Virus record (IMG/VR): IMGVR_UViG_3300028287_000004
Coordinates: 1-58,576 of that record
Length of the DNA: 58,576 nucleotides
From: a virus
Reading direction: 5' to 3' (one strand)
Below are positions 43,929-51,786 of this stretch, one piece after another. Under the pieces are notes generated by a model, which did no database searches, was not told where the DNA came from, and saw only the letters and a program-made list of their open reading frames with translations. Numbering within the stretch: the first letter of the stretch is position 1; every line of letters begins with the position of its first letter. A program made the position numbers and the translations under genes.

Positions 43929-44446
43929 CAAAGAAATTAGAAGAAACATTTAATATTAACCCAATCGAAGAAGAAGAAAAAGTTGAAGAAACTCCTACTA
44001 TTGAAGAAAGTAGAGACTTAACTGAAATCTTATCAACTGAGATTAGCACAACGGAAAAGATTGATGCATCACTTCCATTGGTTCAAGGGCTAAATGAGCA
44101 TGACAAGGACATGGATGATATTCATCAGAAAGCTATCAGTACATTCGAAGAATTGATTTCATTAGGGATGAATGTAGAAGTACATGCAGGCGCAAAGCTA
44201 ATGGAAACAGCAAATCAAATGCTAAAGACTGCAATGGAAGCTAAAGATAGTAAAGTAGATAGAAAGCTAAAGATGCTAAATCTACAATTACAAAAAGCAA
44301 AACTTGATTTAGCACAAGATAAAGAAGATAAAAAGTCTAAAATTGATGATGAAATTGAATCTGAAGGTTCGGTAGTATTAGATCGTAATGAATTATTAAA
44401 ACGACTGAACCGTGCCCAAGATAAAATTGACGATTCTGATAAATAA
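43925..44446 (+). CDS. 16: Small terminase subunit gp16-like
   Basis: 173 residues (T4 gp16: 164). An acidic, disordered N-terminus (1-60) is followed by a helical core (about 65-140: ISTFEELISLGMNVEVHAGA, LMETANQMLKTAMEAKDSKV, KLKMLNLQLQKAKLDLAQDK) and a charged tail. This is the composition and size of T4-type small terminases, which form rings that regulate the packaging motor gp17. It overlaps gp4 by 4 nt; gp17 is 2.9 kb downstream instead of adjacent. Identification rests on pattern and context. Confidence 0.7.
   Translation: MTKKLEETFNINPIEEEEKVEETPTIEESRDLTEILSTEISTTEKIDASLPLVQGLNEHDKDMDDIHQKAISTFEELISLGMNVEVHAGAKLMETANQMLKTAMEAKDSKVDRKLKMLNLQLQKAKLDLAQDKEDKKSKIDDEIESEGSVVLDRNELLKRLNRAQDKIDDSDK
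44438..44445 (+). promoter_or_regulatory. Late promoter (GATAAATA)
   Basis: Late box over the gp16 stop, about 28 nt before the ATG at 44473. Confidence 0.6.
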
Positions 44447-44472
44447 GAATAGCACATATATTGGAGACACCA

Positions 44473-45054
44473 ATGAAAAGTTTTAAAGAATATTTAACAG
44501 AATCAGTTAATGAACACAAGATGACTCTACGTTTTGCATCAGAACTAGAAGACAATGATGTTAATCGTATTGAGCGTTTCTTAGGCAAGTATGACCTAAG
44601 AACTATCTCTAGCGTTTCAACAACACCAATTACAAAGAACCCAATGTTCTTTGATGATGTAGAAAATACAAAAGTTTCAAAAGTAGATATTACAACTGGC
44701 TATCCAATGTCAGCAGATATTCTACGTCAACAACTATCAGATTTACTTGAAATGAATATTACACATATCGCTGTACATCCAGAAGGCTGGGAACCAACAG
44801 AAGAAGTTGAAGAAGACGGCGACAAAAAAGCATTACTAGACACGCCAGAGTATGGTGATGAATCAGATAATGGCAAACATTATGGTCGTACTTTCGTTGA
44901 CAACTTCTTAAAGTCACTATCAAAGCGTGATGATCATGATAAAGTAGAAGTAGAAAATGCATTATCAGTGAAAGCTAAACGTGATAAAGCAGGTGACGTT
45001 ATGACTACTGAAGATACTGCAAGCGATTCAGTTATTTCAGGAGACGAAGAATGA
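44473..45054 (+). CDS. Unidentified late protein (FKEYL-type N-terminus)
   Basis: 193 residues. It begins MKSFKEYLTESVN, a start common to several virion-associated proteins of marine T4-like phages and possibly a prohead-targeting or cleavage element. The first 110 residues look globular (LRFASELEDNDVNRIERFLG, ITHIAVHPEGWEP), and the rest is acidic and disordered. The ATG at 44473 follows TTGGAGA; an in-frame TTG at 44461 is less likely. Its end overlaps the next gene (ATGA). Virion association is inferred from the late promoter and neighbours. Confidence 0.6.
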   Translation: MKSFKEYLTESVNEHKMTLRFASELEDNDVNRIERFLGKYDLRTISSVSTTPITKNPMFFDDVENTKVSKVDITTGYPMSADILRQQLSDLLEMNITHIAVHPEGWEPTEEVEEDGDKKALLDTPEYGDESDNGKHYGRTFVDNFLKSLSKRDDHDKVEVENALSVKAKRDKAGDVMTTEDTASDSVISGDEE

Positions 45055-45455
45055 AAAAGCATTTCAATCTAACAACAACAGAAGACAACGGTAAAGCGAT
45101 TACTACAACCAACACAAGCACTGAGTATCCAGAAGAACTAGTTCGTATGCTTGCTCTTGCTGGTCAAGGTATGCCACAAGTAGCTCCTGCTCCAGTAGCA
45201 GATGATTGCGGATGTGGCGGATCGCCATGTGGCTGTGAAGAAGCAGTTGAAGAAGAAATGGAAACAGAATATCAAGCAACACCAGCAAATGATGAACTTT
45301 CTTTAAATGATTATTCAAAGAAGACAGCGAATTCTATTTCACGTCAAAAGAAAAGATTGAAGCCAAGTGCAGGTGATAACCCACTTGAGTATTCAATGAA
45401 TGAAGATGACATCTATGAAGCACTAATGGCAGACTTTGATCTAAATGTTGATTAA
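45051..45455 (+). CDS. Unidentified protein with a CGCGGSPCGC cysteine motif
   Basis: 134 residues. At about 53-62 it has DCGCGGSPCGCE, five cysteines in ten residues, suited to metal binding or disulphide linking. This is unusual for a phage protein otherwise poor in Cys. Flanking parts are acidic and disordered, and a C-terminal helix ends ALMADFDLNVD. It is coupled to the preceding gene by ATGA. The family is unknown; a metal-binding structural protein is an inference. Confidence 0.55.
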   Translation: MKKHFNLTTTEDNGKAITTTNTSTEYPEELVRMLALAGQGMPQVAPAPVADDCGCGGSPCGCEEAVEEEMETEYQATPANDELSLNDYSKKTANSISRQKKRLKPSAGDNPLEYSMNEDDIYEALMADFDLNVD

Positions 45456-45461
45456 TTAAAC

Positions 45462-45477
45462 GCTCTACCGACTGAGC
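45462..45477 (-). other. tRNA D-arm-like fragment
   Basis: The minus strand reads GCTCAGTCGGTAGAGC, exactly a tRNA D-stem and loop (GCTC/GAGC around AGTCGGTA). No anticodon or T arm follows, so this is at most a remnant. It sits between a stop codon and a terminator. Confidence 0.5.
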
Positions 45478-45488
45478 AGCCCTTAAAG

Positions 45489-45512
45489 AGCGTCCCAATG
45501 GGGCGCTTTTTT
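45489..45512 (+). terminator. Intrinsic terminator
   Basis: Stem AGCGTCCC/GGGGCGCT (one G-U pair), AAT loop, run of T. Confidence 0.85.
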
Positions 45513-45525
45513 ATTTGTATATATT

Positions 45526-45533
45526 GATAAATA
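45526..45533 (+). promoter_or_regulatory. Late promoter (GATAAATA)
   Basis: Late box before the propeller-repeat gene at 45572. Confidence 0.65.
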
Positions 45534-45571
45534 AATAAAATAGTATTGTAAAACAAAATAGGAGTTATCAC

Positions 45572-47092
45572 ATGGCAAATAAATTCAGAGGCACGACTTG
45601 GAATAACGCAAGATTTGGCCCAAAAATACAAATAAGAAGGTCAATTGACTTGGCAGAACTAGGAGACTTTGGTGCAATAACTGAAAATTCATTAGATTTG
45701 CCTACACGTGGCGCTACGCATAGAAAATCAACCGGAGGATCAACATCTGCGACTCGCGGCTATACAGATTTACAAGGGTTATTTGATACAGTAGTAGACA
45801 ACCAAGATATGGGTGCGATTACAGATGCAACAACTACACATCGAATTTGGAGTTCAACGGGCGCAATCACAGATGTTGTAACATCTGCACCAACAGGTAT
45901 CCTTCCAGGTAGCGGAGGTTCATCGCAACCTGTTGTTATACCAATGTCTGACTTTTCAACAAATACATTAGAACATTCAATTACTAATCCAATGCCATCG
46001 GGGGGTTGGGCGCAGTTTGGTAGAACAACCGCAGTCAACGATTCATATGTGATTGTCGGTGCTCATGCAATTGATGAATTAGATCCTACTGCTAACGACT
46101 CAGGTAAGGCATACATTTATAACTTATCAGACGGTTCAGTGAAATATACACTGGATAATCCAAGTATGGTTGGAGGCGGAAGTTATGATAATTTTGGTAT
46201 GTCTGTAGGCATCAGTGACTCGTATGCGATTGTAGGTGCCTATAACGAGGAAGCCACCAACGTTAATAACGTTGGTGCAGCATACATTTATGACTTATCA
46301 GACGGTTCATTGAAATACTCACTTGCGAATCCGAATCCCCACCTTTGGGACAGTTTTGGTTGGACATCAGCGATCAGTGACTCGTATGCGGCAGTTGCTG
46401 CCAGTGACGATGATACACTAGCAAATAACGGAGGTAGTGTGTACGTCTATGATGTAACGGATGGTTCGCTACTGTATACAATCAATGGTAGTCATCAAAG
46501 TGGACAATTTGGGACAGGATTAGCAATCAATGGTTCATATATGCTTGTAGGTGAAGCTCATAATACCAGACGAAAAGCATATATTTATGACCTAACAGAT
46601 GGATCATTAGTGCATACATTTGATGATCCTGGATCATCAGGTAATACCCAATTTGGCTACGCACTGGCAATGACTGATACACATGCAATCATTTCGGCAT
46701 ACGGTGAAAACAATTCCATGGGTGTGGTATATATCTTTGACTTATCAGATAATTCATTGCTGTATACACTAGAGAACGCAAACTCTGCCAATAATCGATC
46801 TGCCTACTTCGGGCGAGCGGTGGCACTTAATGACTCATATGCAGTTGTAGGATCCCCAGGTGAAGACGTTAATGGAGTAGATCAAACAGGCCAAGCATAC
46901 GTCTTTGACTTATCAGATGGATCACTAGTAGATACTATAGATCACCCAGATGCAGTCGGCAATGCCCAAGGCGATAATTTTGGTTACTCAGTGTCAATCA
47001 ATAATACACACCTAGTTGTTGGTGTGTACAGAGAACAAGGCACCGACGGATCTGATGCTGCAGGATCAGTATATATTTTCTCTGGAGAATAA
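45572..47092 (+). CDS. Propeller-repeat (FG-GAP-like) structural protein
   Basis: 506 residues. After an N-terminal part (1-130: FRGTTWNNARFGPKIQIRRS and a GAITD-rich region) it has about seven blades of the form FGxSVAISDSYAIVGAYxE...AYIYDLSDGSLKYTL-x-NP. The same repeats occur twice in the 2103-residue fibre. Repeats of this type usually form a beta-propeller that binds proteins or glycans. It stands as a separate late gene between terminators, just before gp17. It may be a fibre tip, a decoration, or an adhesin; which one cannot be told. Confidence 0.75.
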   Translation: MANKFRGTTWNNARFGPKIQIRRSIDLAELGDFGAITENSLDLPTRGATHRKSTGGSTSATRGYTDLQGLFDTVVDNQDMGAITDATTTHRIWSSTGAITDVVTSAPTGILPGSGGSSQPVVIPMSDFSTNTLEHSITNPMPSGGWAQFGRTTAVNDSYVIVGAHAIDELDPTANDSGKAYIYNLSDGSVKYTLDNPSMVGGGSYDNFGMSVGISDSYAIVGAYNEEATNVNNVGAAYIYDLSDGSLKYSLANPNPHLWDSFGWTSAISDSYAAVAASDDDTLANNGGSVYVYDVTDGSLLYTINGSHQSGQFGTGLAINGSYMLVGEAHNTRRKAYIYDLTDGSLVHTFDDPGSSGNTQFGYALAMTDTHAIISAYGENNSMGVVYIFDLSDNSLLYTLENANSANNRSAYFGRAVALNDSYAVVGSPGEDVNGVDQTGQAYVFDLSDGSLVDTIDHPDAVGNAQGDNFGYSVSINNTHLVVGVYREQGTDGSDAAGSVYIFSGE

Positions 47093-47128
47093 TATCGTAT
47101 TACGATATGCAGTAAAATAAAACAATAT

Positions 47129-47158
47129 AAAAGCAGGGCTTTAACGCCCTGCTTTTTT
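47129..47158 (+). terminator. Intrinsic terminator
   Basis: AAGCAGGGC/GCCCTGCTT stem with a TTTAAC loop and a run of T. Confidence 0.9.
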
Positions 47159-47164
47159 ATGAGC

Positions 47165-47188
47165 TGCGCAAATACACACACTTGCGCA
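47165..47188. repeat. TGCGCAA inverted/direct repeat
   Basis: TGCGCAA (47165-47171) and TTGCGCA (47182-47188) flank ten bases; TGCGCAAA also occurs directly at 47183. It lies in the 244-nt space before gp17, which otherwise holds two terminators and a late promoter. A protein-binding palindrome is possible. Confidence 0.5.
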
Positions 47189-47268
47189 AAATTCATATCG
47201 TCTTTGCGTATTCAGCATTAGTGAACCATGATGGTTTTTAGTGTTATATTGATATTAACAAAAACAAA

Positions 47269-47293
47269 GAAAGCGGCAGCAATGCCGCTTTTT
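47269..47293 (+). terminator. Intrinsic terminator before gp17
   Basis: AAAGCGGCA/TGCCGCTTT stem with a GCAA tetraloop and T run. Confidence 0.88.
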
Positions 47294-47299
47294 AATTTG

Positions 47300-47307
47300 C
47301 ATAAATA
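47300..47307 (+). promoter_or_regulatory. Late promoter for gp17 (CATAAATA)
   Basis: CATAAATA 29 nt before the gp17 ATG, directly after a terminator. Confidence 0.72.
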
Positions 47308-47336
47308 CAATTAACTTAGAACTTAACGAGGGATAC

Positions 47337-48893
47337 ATGGCAGATTTAACAAAAAAAGCATATGCAAAGACTGAATATTCAGATGCACAGTTACTAGAAT
47401 TTAGTAACTGCTTTGATCCTTATTACTTTCTTAACAATTATTTTACAATCCAACATCCTACTAAAGGTAGTATGATATATAAAGCATATTCATATCAGGA
47501 TGAGTTAGTAAACTCATATCACAATTATCGCTATAGTATTTCAATGCTTGGACGCCAGATGGGTAAGTCTACCACAGCAGCTGGCTACTTGTTATGGTAT
47601 GGTATGTTTGTGCCTGACCAAACTATCCTTATTGCAGCACACAAATATTCAGGTGCGCAAGAAATTATGCATAGAATTAGATATGCATATGAATTATGTC
47701 CAGATCATATCAGATGTGGAGTTGTATCATATAACAAAGGATCTATTGAGTTCGACAATGGTTCACGTATCATTGCACAAGCTACTACAGAGAACACTGG
47801 GCGTGGTTTGTCTATCTCATTGCTTTATGCAGACGAATTTGCATTCGTAAGACCTACGATTGCTAAAGAATTCTGGACTTCTATCTCTCCTACACTTGCT
47901 ACAGGTGGTAAAGCGATTATCACATCTACACCAAACTTAGATGATGACCAATTTGCTCTTATTTGGCAAGGTGGACTAAAGACATTAGATGAGTATGGGA
48001 ACAAAACAGATGTTGGAGTGAACGGGTTTAGAGCATATAAAGCTATTTGGAATCAACACCCTGACAGAGATGACCAATGGGCATCCGAAGAAAAGGGACG
48101 TGTGGGGACTGAACGTTTTTTACGTGAACACGAATGTGAATTTGTCGCATTCGATGAAACTCTAGTAGATAGTATTAAGCTATCACAATTTAAAGGTATG
48201 GAACCTCTTAAAAAGACTGGGCAAGTACGTTGGTATGAACCAATTAAGAAAGATGCAACTTATGTTGTTGGTCTTGATCCTAGTATGGGAACTGGTGGCG
48301 ACAATGCGGCTATCCAAGTTTGGTCTTTACCAGAGATGAACCAAGTTGCAGAATGGATGCATAATAAAACTGATATGCGAGGGCAAGTTAGAATATTACA
48401 TGAGATGCTAACTGAAATAAGTGATGAGATGAAATCATTGGGGAATAAATCACCAGAGATATATTGGTCAGTTGAGAATAATACACTAGGAGAAGCTACT
48501 CTTATACTAATTGAAGAAATGGACGAAGATAAGTTTCCAGGAGAGTTTTTACACGAACCTGCGAAGCGAGGACATTCACGTTCTGTGCGTAAAGGATTTA
48601 CTACTACACATAAAAGTAAAATCACAGGTTGTATGAAGATGAAATCTTGGATTGAATCTGATAAGATGACACCACTAAGTAAAAACTTAATTAGAGAGTT
48701 CAAAACATTCGTTGCTAAAGGTAGAAGTTATGAAGCTAAATTAGGAGAGACTGATGACTTAGTATCAGCGACATTATTGTGCGTTAGGCAGATACAAGTC
48801 ATATCAAGGTTCGATGAGCAATATGAAAGTTTACTCGGTGAAAGTTTAGACGGCGAAGATGACTATGATCAACCACTTCCTGTAGTATTTTGA
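47337..48893 (+). CDS. 17: Large terminase subunit gp17
   Basis: 518 residues (T4 gp17: 610). ATPase domain: Walker A GRQMGKST at 72-79, Walker B LLYADE with Asp 166-Glu 167, coupling motif TSTPN near 197. The nuclease domain begins near 310 with VVGLDPSMGTGGDNAAIQVW, whose Asp is a metal ligand of the RNase H-like fold, and has SVENNTLGE further on. It pumps DNA into the prohead through gp20 and cuts the concatemer. T4's N-terminal extension is absent, explaining the shorter length. No intron or homing insertion interrupts it. Confidence 0.95.
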   Translation: MADLTKKAYAKTEYSDAQLLEFSNCFDPYYFLNNYFTIQHPTKGSMIYKAYSYQDELVNSYHNYRYSISMLGRQMGKSTTAAGYLLWYGMFVPDQTILIAAHKYSGAQEIMHRIRYAYELCPDHIRCGVVSYNKGSIEFDNGSRIIAQATTENTGRGLSISLLYADEFAFVRPTIAKEFWTSISPTLATGGKAIITSTPNLDDDQFALIWQGGLKTLDEYGNKTDVGVNGFRAYKAIWNQHPDRDDQWASEEKGRVGTERFLREHECEFVAFDETLVDSIKLSQFKGMEPLKKTGQVRWYEPIKKDATYVVGLDPSMGTGGDNAAIQVWSLPEMNQVAEWMHNKTDMRGQVRILHEMLTEISDEMKSLGNKSPEIYWSVENNTLGEATLILIEEMDEDKFPGEFLHEPAKRGHSRSVRKGFTTTHKSKITGCMKMKSWIESDKMTPLSKNLIREFKTFVAKGRSYEAKLGETDDLVSATLLCVRQIQVISRFDEQYESLLGESLDGEDDYDQPLPVVF

Positions 48894-48899
48894 TAAATA
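48892..48899 (+). promoter_or_regulatory. Late promoter (GATAAATA)
   Basis: Late box overlapping the gp17 stop, 20 nt before the next ATG at 48919. Confidence 0.65.
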
Positions 48900-48918
48900 C
48901 TAAAAAGGAAACATTACT

Positions 48919-50457
48919 ATGGCTATAAATTATAACAGCATTGCTGAAAAGACAATGAGAATCATACAAGGATATGGGTTTCAAGTAAAGATGTTTGATT
49001 CATCAAATGGCAAAAGCGTTGCGGATCCAAGTGATGCTAGATACTTTTATGTAGAAACACCAAATATGATGGTGCATCTAAATGATGATTCAGAAGAATT
49101 AAAACTTCATCTCGGTGAACACACTGACATAGATGAACAAAATATAGATAAGCTAATCAAAACTATGCGAACTATTGCTAGAACAAATATGATTGACTTT
49201 GATATCAGAACATTCGGTAAGCATATTGAACCAAAAAATTATGCATATGAAATTGAAAAAAACAAGGAGCAGACTATGAGTGACGTATTTAACGAGGGTT
49301 TAAGCCCATTAGAAGGTTCATCACGCACAAGTCGCCAAACACTAGAAAATGTACGACTAATCGTTAAGCATCGTGCGCCAGTAAATGAAGAACAACGTGG
49401 TTCACGTTCACGTAACATTTCAGCAATCTTTATTGAGAATGCTGATGGCGAACGTTTTAAGTATCCACATAAACATTTGAATGGTGCAAGAGCTATGGCT
49501 AGACACGTTGCACATGGCGGTGTACCAAGTGATATGGTTGGCGAGGCGATTATTGAACAATCAACAAATTTATCAAAACTAAAAGAATTCATGAACGTAG
49601 TGAACAAGCAAGGTCTTGTAAACGAAAACAATCGTTCTATTGTTGCTAATGTAAAGCAAAAGATGGATTCTATTAAAGAATCAATTAAGCGAATTCAAGG
49701 CGCAAAAGGCTACACTTCATTTGTAGAATCACTAGCACTAAATGAAGCTGGCGATGAGAAAATGGTATGTAAAGACTGTGGCGATGAGAAGGGTAAACCA
49801 ACAACTGATTGTAAGCATGACTGCCATGATGATAATGGTTCTCATTGGGTTAAGAAATCAGAATTATCAGAAGATGCAATTGCAGAGTACGTATCTAAAT
49901 TCACAAAGTCATCATTCGAAGAATCACTAAAAGATATTCTTCCGTTAGTTCACAAAGTGAACGAAGAAGAAATGGAAAACAATCGTGCAAATCAAATTGA
50001 CCGTGTAAAAGAAATTATCATGGGAGTCGATAAGAAAACTGGTGAGAAGAAAAATAAAATCTCATTCCCAGCAAAGGGCGAAGTATTCGACATGGATAAA
50101 GTTAAGAAGCAATATGCAGAACCTAGAGATGCAAAGCAAGCGGCAGAACAAAAATCTTTAATGATTGCTCTACAATTCGATGACTTAGCAGACCGTGTAG
50201 ACGTTGATACGATTGACGATAAGAAGCGTAAAAATAAAGGACATGATAGAGCAGCAGAACTATCAAACTTCCTACGTGACTTCGGAGACGATGTTCGTAA
50301 TAATCCAAAAGCACTAGATAAGCAAAAAGTTGCTCTAGCTGGATTCCTTCTTAAAATGTCAAAACAAAAATCAGAATCAGTAGAAGAAACAACAACTATC
50401 GAAGAAAAGATGGAAGCAATGATTGCTGAATCATTCTCAAAATTCGATATTATGTAA
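48919..50457 (+). CDS. Unidentified virion-type protein with Cys/His motif
   Basis: 512 residues. N-terminal domain (1-110) with YFYVETPNMMVHLNDDSEEL; a second region (about 130-240) with RNISAIFIENADGERFKYPH and KHLNGARAMARHVAHGGVPS; a short Cys/His cluster (about 278-297: CKDCGDEKG, then DCKHDCHDD) suited to one zinc ion; and a helical C-terminus. An internal ATG at 49276 after GGAGCAG may mark a second start inside the gene. The late promoter and position before gp32 suggest a virion protein. I do not recognise a named family. Confidence 0.6.
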   Translation: MAINYNSIAEKTMRIIQGYGFQVKMFDSSNGKSVADPSDARYFYVETPNMMVHLNDDSEELKLHLGEHTDIDEQNIDKLIKTMRTIARTNMIDFDIRTFGKHIEPKNYAYEIEKNKEQTMSDVFNEGLSPLEGSSRTSRQTLENVRLIVKHRAPVNEEQRGSRSRNISAIFIENADGERFKYPHKHLNGARAMARHVAHGGVPSDMVGEAIIEQSTNLSKLKEFMNVVNKQGLVNENNRSIVANVKQKMDSIKESIKRIQGAKGYTSFVESLALNEAGDEKMVCKDCGDEKGKPTTDCKHDCHDDNGSHWVKKSELSEDAIAEYVSKFTKSSFEESLKDILPLVHKVNEEEMENNRANQIDRVKEIIMGVDKKTGEKKNKISFPAKGEVFDMDKVKKQYAEPRDAKQAAEQKSLMIALQFDDLADRVDVDTIDDKKRKNKGHDRAAELSNFLRDFGDDVRNNPKALDKQKVALAGFLLKMSKQKSESVEETTTIEEKMEAMIAESFSKFDIM

Positions 50458-50478
50458 ATCACCATACTAAAGTATAAG

Positions 50479-50506
50479 AAAAAAGGGAGCGAAAGCTCCC
50501 TTTTTT
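50479..50506 (+). terminator. Intrinsic terminator ending the late block
   Basis: Stem AAAAGGGAGC/GCTCCCTTTT with a GAAA tetraloop and T run. Confidence 0.93.
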
Positions 50507-50519
50507 ATGCAAAAAACAC

Positions 50520-50548
50520 TTGACTTTGCTAAATAGATGTAGTAATAT
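50520..50548 (+). promoter_or_regulatory. Sigma70-type promoter for gp32
   Basis: TTGACT 50520-50525, 17-nt spacer, TAATAT 50543-50548. It follows a terminator and leaves a leader of roughly 100 nt before the gp32 ATG. Confidence 0.75.
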
Positions 50549-50595
50549 AAGTACAGGCTCTAAGAGGATGTGTTGATATTCATTAAGGCACAAAA

Positions 50596-50643
50596 ACTAA
50601 AGCTAATATAAATCTAACATGGCTAACATAGGCTAATATAAAG
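50596..50643 (+). promoter_or_regulatory. GCTAAYA repeats in the gp32 leader (candidate operator)
   Basis: CTAAYA words at 50596 (variant), 50602, 50613, 50622 and 50632, spaced about 10 nt, run up to the ribosome site AAGGAA. In T4, gp32 represses its own translation by binding an unstructured repetitive leader; this AT-rich repeat array is placed to do the same. The direct link is inferred. Confidence 0.55.
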
Positions 50644-50653
50644 GAAAACTACA

Positions 50654-51718
50654 ATGGCTACACTAGCAGAAATCCGTGCAAAACTGCTTGCACAAGAAAA
50701 CAAAGCAGAAAATAATTCAAATCAATCACGCGGCTCAGATGCACTATACCCGTTCTGGAATATGGACAACGATAGTACAGCGACAATCCGCTTTCTCCCA
50801 GACTCATCAGCAGACAATGTATTCTTTTGGCGTGAGCGTCAAGTAATCAAAATGTCTTTTGCAGGTATTGTAGGTGGTGAACAAAAACCTATTCAAGTAC
50901 AAGTTCCATGTATCGAAATGTGGGGCGACACATGTCCTATTCATGCAGAAATTCGTCCATGGTTCAAAGACCCATCTATGGAAGACTTGGCTCGTAAGTA
51001 CTGGAAGAAGCGTTCTTACATATTTCAAGGTTTTGTAGTACAAGACCCGATGAATGAAGAATCACCAGAGAATCCTATCCGTCGTTTCGTGATCGGTCCA
51101 CAAATCTTTAAGTTGTTGAAATCAGCATTGATGGATCCAGATATGGAAAATCTACCAACTGATTATGATGCAGGTACAGATTTTCGACTAGTCAAAACAC
51201 AAAAAGGACAGTATGCAGATTACGCTACATCTAATTGGGCTCGCAAAGAACGCTCACTGAATGAAGAAGAACGTTCAGCAATCGAAGCCCATGGTCTTTC
51301 AGACTTGAATGATTTCATGCCAAAGCGTCCTACACAAGACGAAGTGAATGTTATCATGGAGATGTTCGAAGCATCTGTTGATGGTGAACTATATGATCCA
51401 ATGCGTTGGGGCAACTTCTTCAAGCCATATGGTTTGGATGTACCAGAAGGTGCAGAGCCTAACAATTCATCAAGTTCATCAGCATCGAAAGCAACACCAG
51501 CTCCTCGTCCAGCTCCAACAGCTCCTGCAGCAGCACCTGTAGCGGCTCAAGCGGCAGTAGAGGATGATATTCCATTTAAATTAGATGCAGAAGCCGCCTT
51601 AGCAGAACGTAATAGTGCTTCACAAATGGTAGGCGCAGCAAAAGCATCAGCAGATACTGGCGCAGGAAAAGATGCATCAGACATTCTTGCAATGATCCGT
51701 TCTCGTAAATCAGACTAA
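50654..51718 (+). CDS. 32: Single-stranded DNA-binding protein gp32
   Basis: 354 residues (T4 gp32: 301). The N-terminal basic LAEIRAKLLAQENKAENNSN is the cooperativity region. The OB-fold core includes SDALYPFWNMDNDSTATIRF, LPDSSADNVFFWRERQVIKM and a VPCIEMWGDTCPIHAEIRPW stretch, with Cys and His in the zinc-binding region. A low-complexity Ser/Ala/Pro linker leads to an acidic C-terminal part (EDDIPFKLDAEAALAE). It coats ssDNA during replication and recombination and loads UvsX with UvsY's help; uvsX follows directly. Confidence 0.93.
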   Translation: MATLAEIRAKLLAQENKAENNSNQSRGSDALYPFWNMDNDSTATIRFLPDSSADNVFFWRERQVIKMSFAGIVGGEQKPIQVQVPCIEMWGDTCPIHAEIRPWFKDPSMEDLARKYWKKRSYIFQGFVVQDPMNEESPENPIRRFVIGPQIFKLLKSALMDPDMENLPTDYDAGTDFRLVKTQKGQYADYATSNWARKERSLNEEERSAIEAHGLSDLNDFMPKRPTQDEVNVIMEMFEASVDGELYDPMRWGNFFKPYGLDVPEGAEPNNSSSSSASKATPAPRPAPTAPAAAPVAAQAAVEDDIPFKLDAEAALAERNSASQMVGAAKASADTGAGKDASDILAMIRSRKSD

Positions 51719-51734
51719 TTATACTAGTCAACTT

Positions 51735-51762
51735 GGGAGGGCGTGACCGTCCTCCCCTTTTT
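51735..51762 (+). terminator. Hairpin terminator between gp32 and uvsX
   Basis: Nine-bp stem GGGAGGGCG/CGTCCTCCC with a TGAC loop and a T run. It probably sets a higher level of gp32 mRNA than of uvsX mRNA through partial read-through, as no promoter is seen before uvsX. Confidence 0.85.
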
Positions 51763-51786
51763 CACAAAATTTAATGGAGTTAGACT

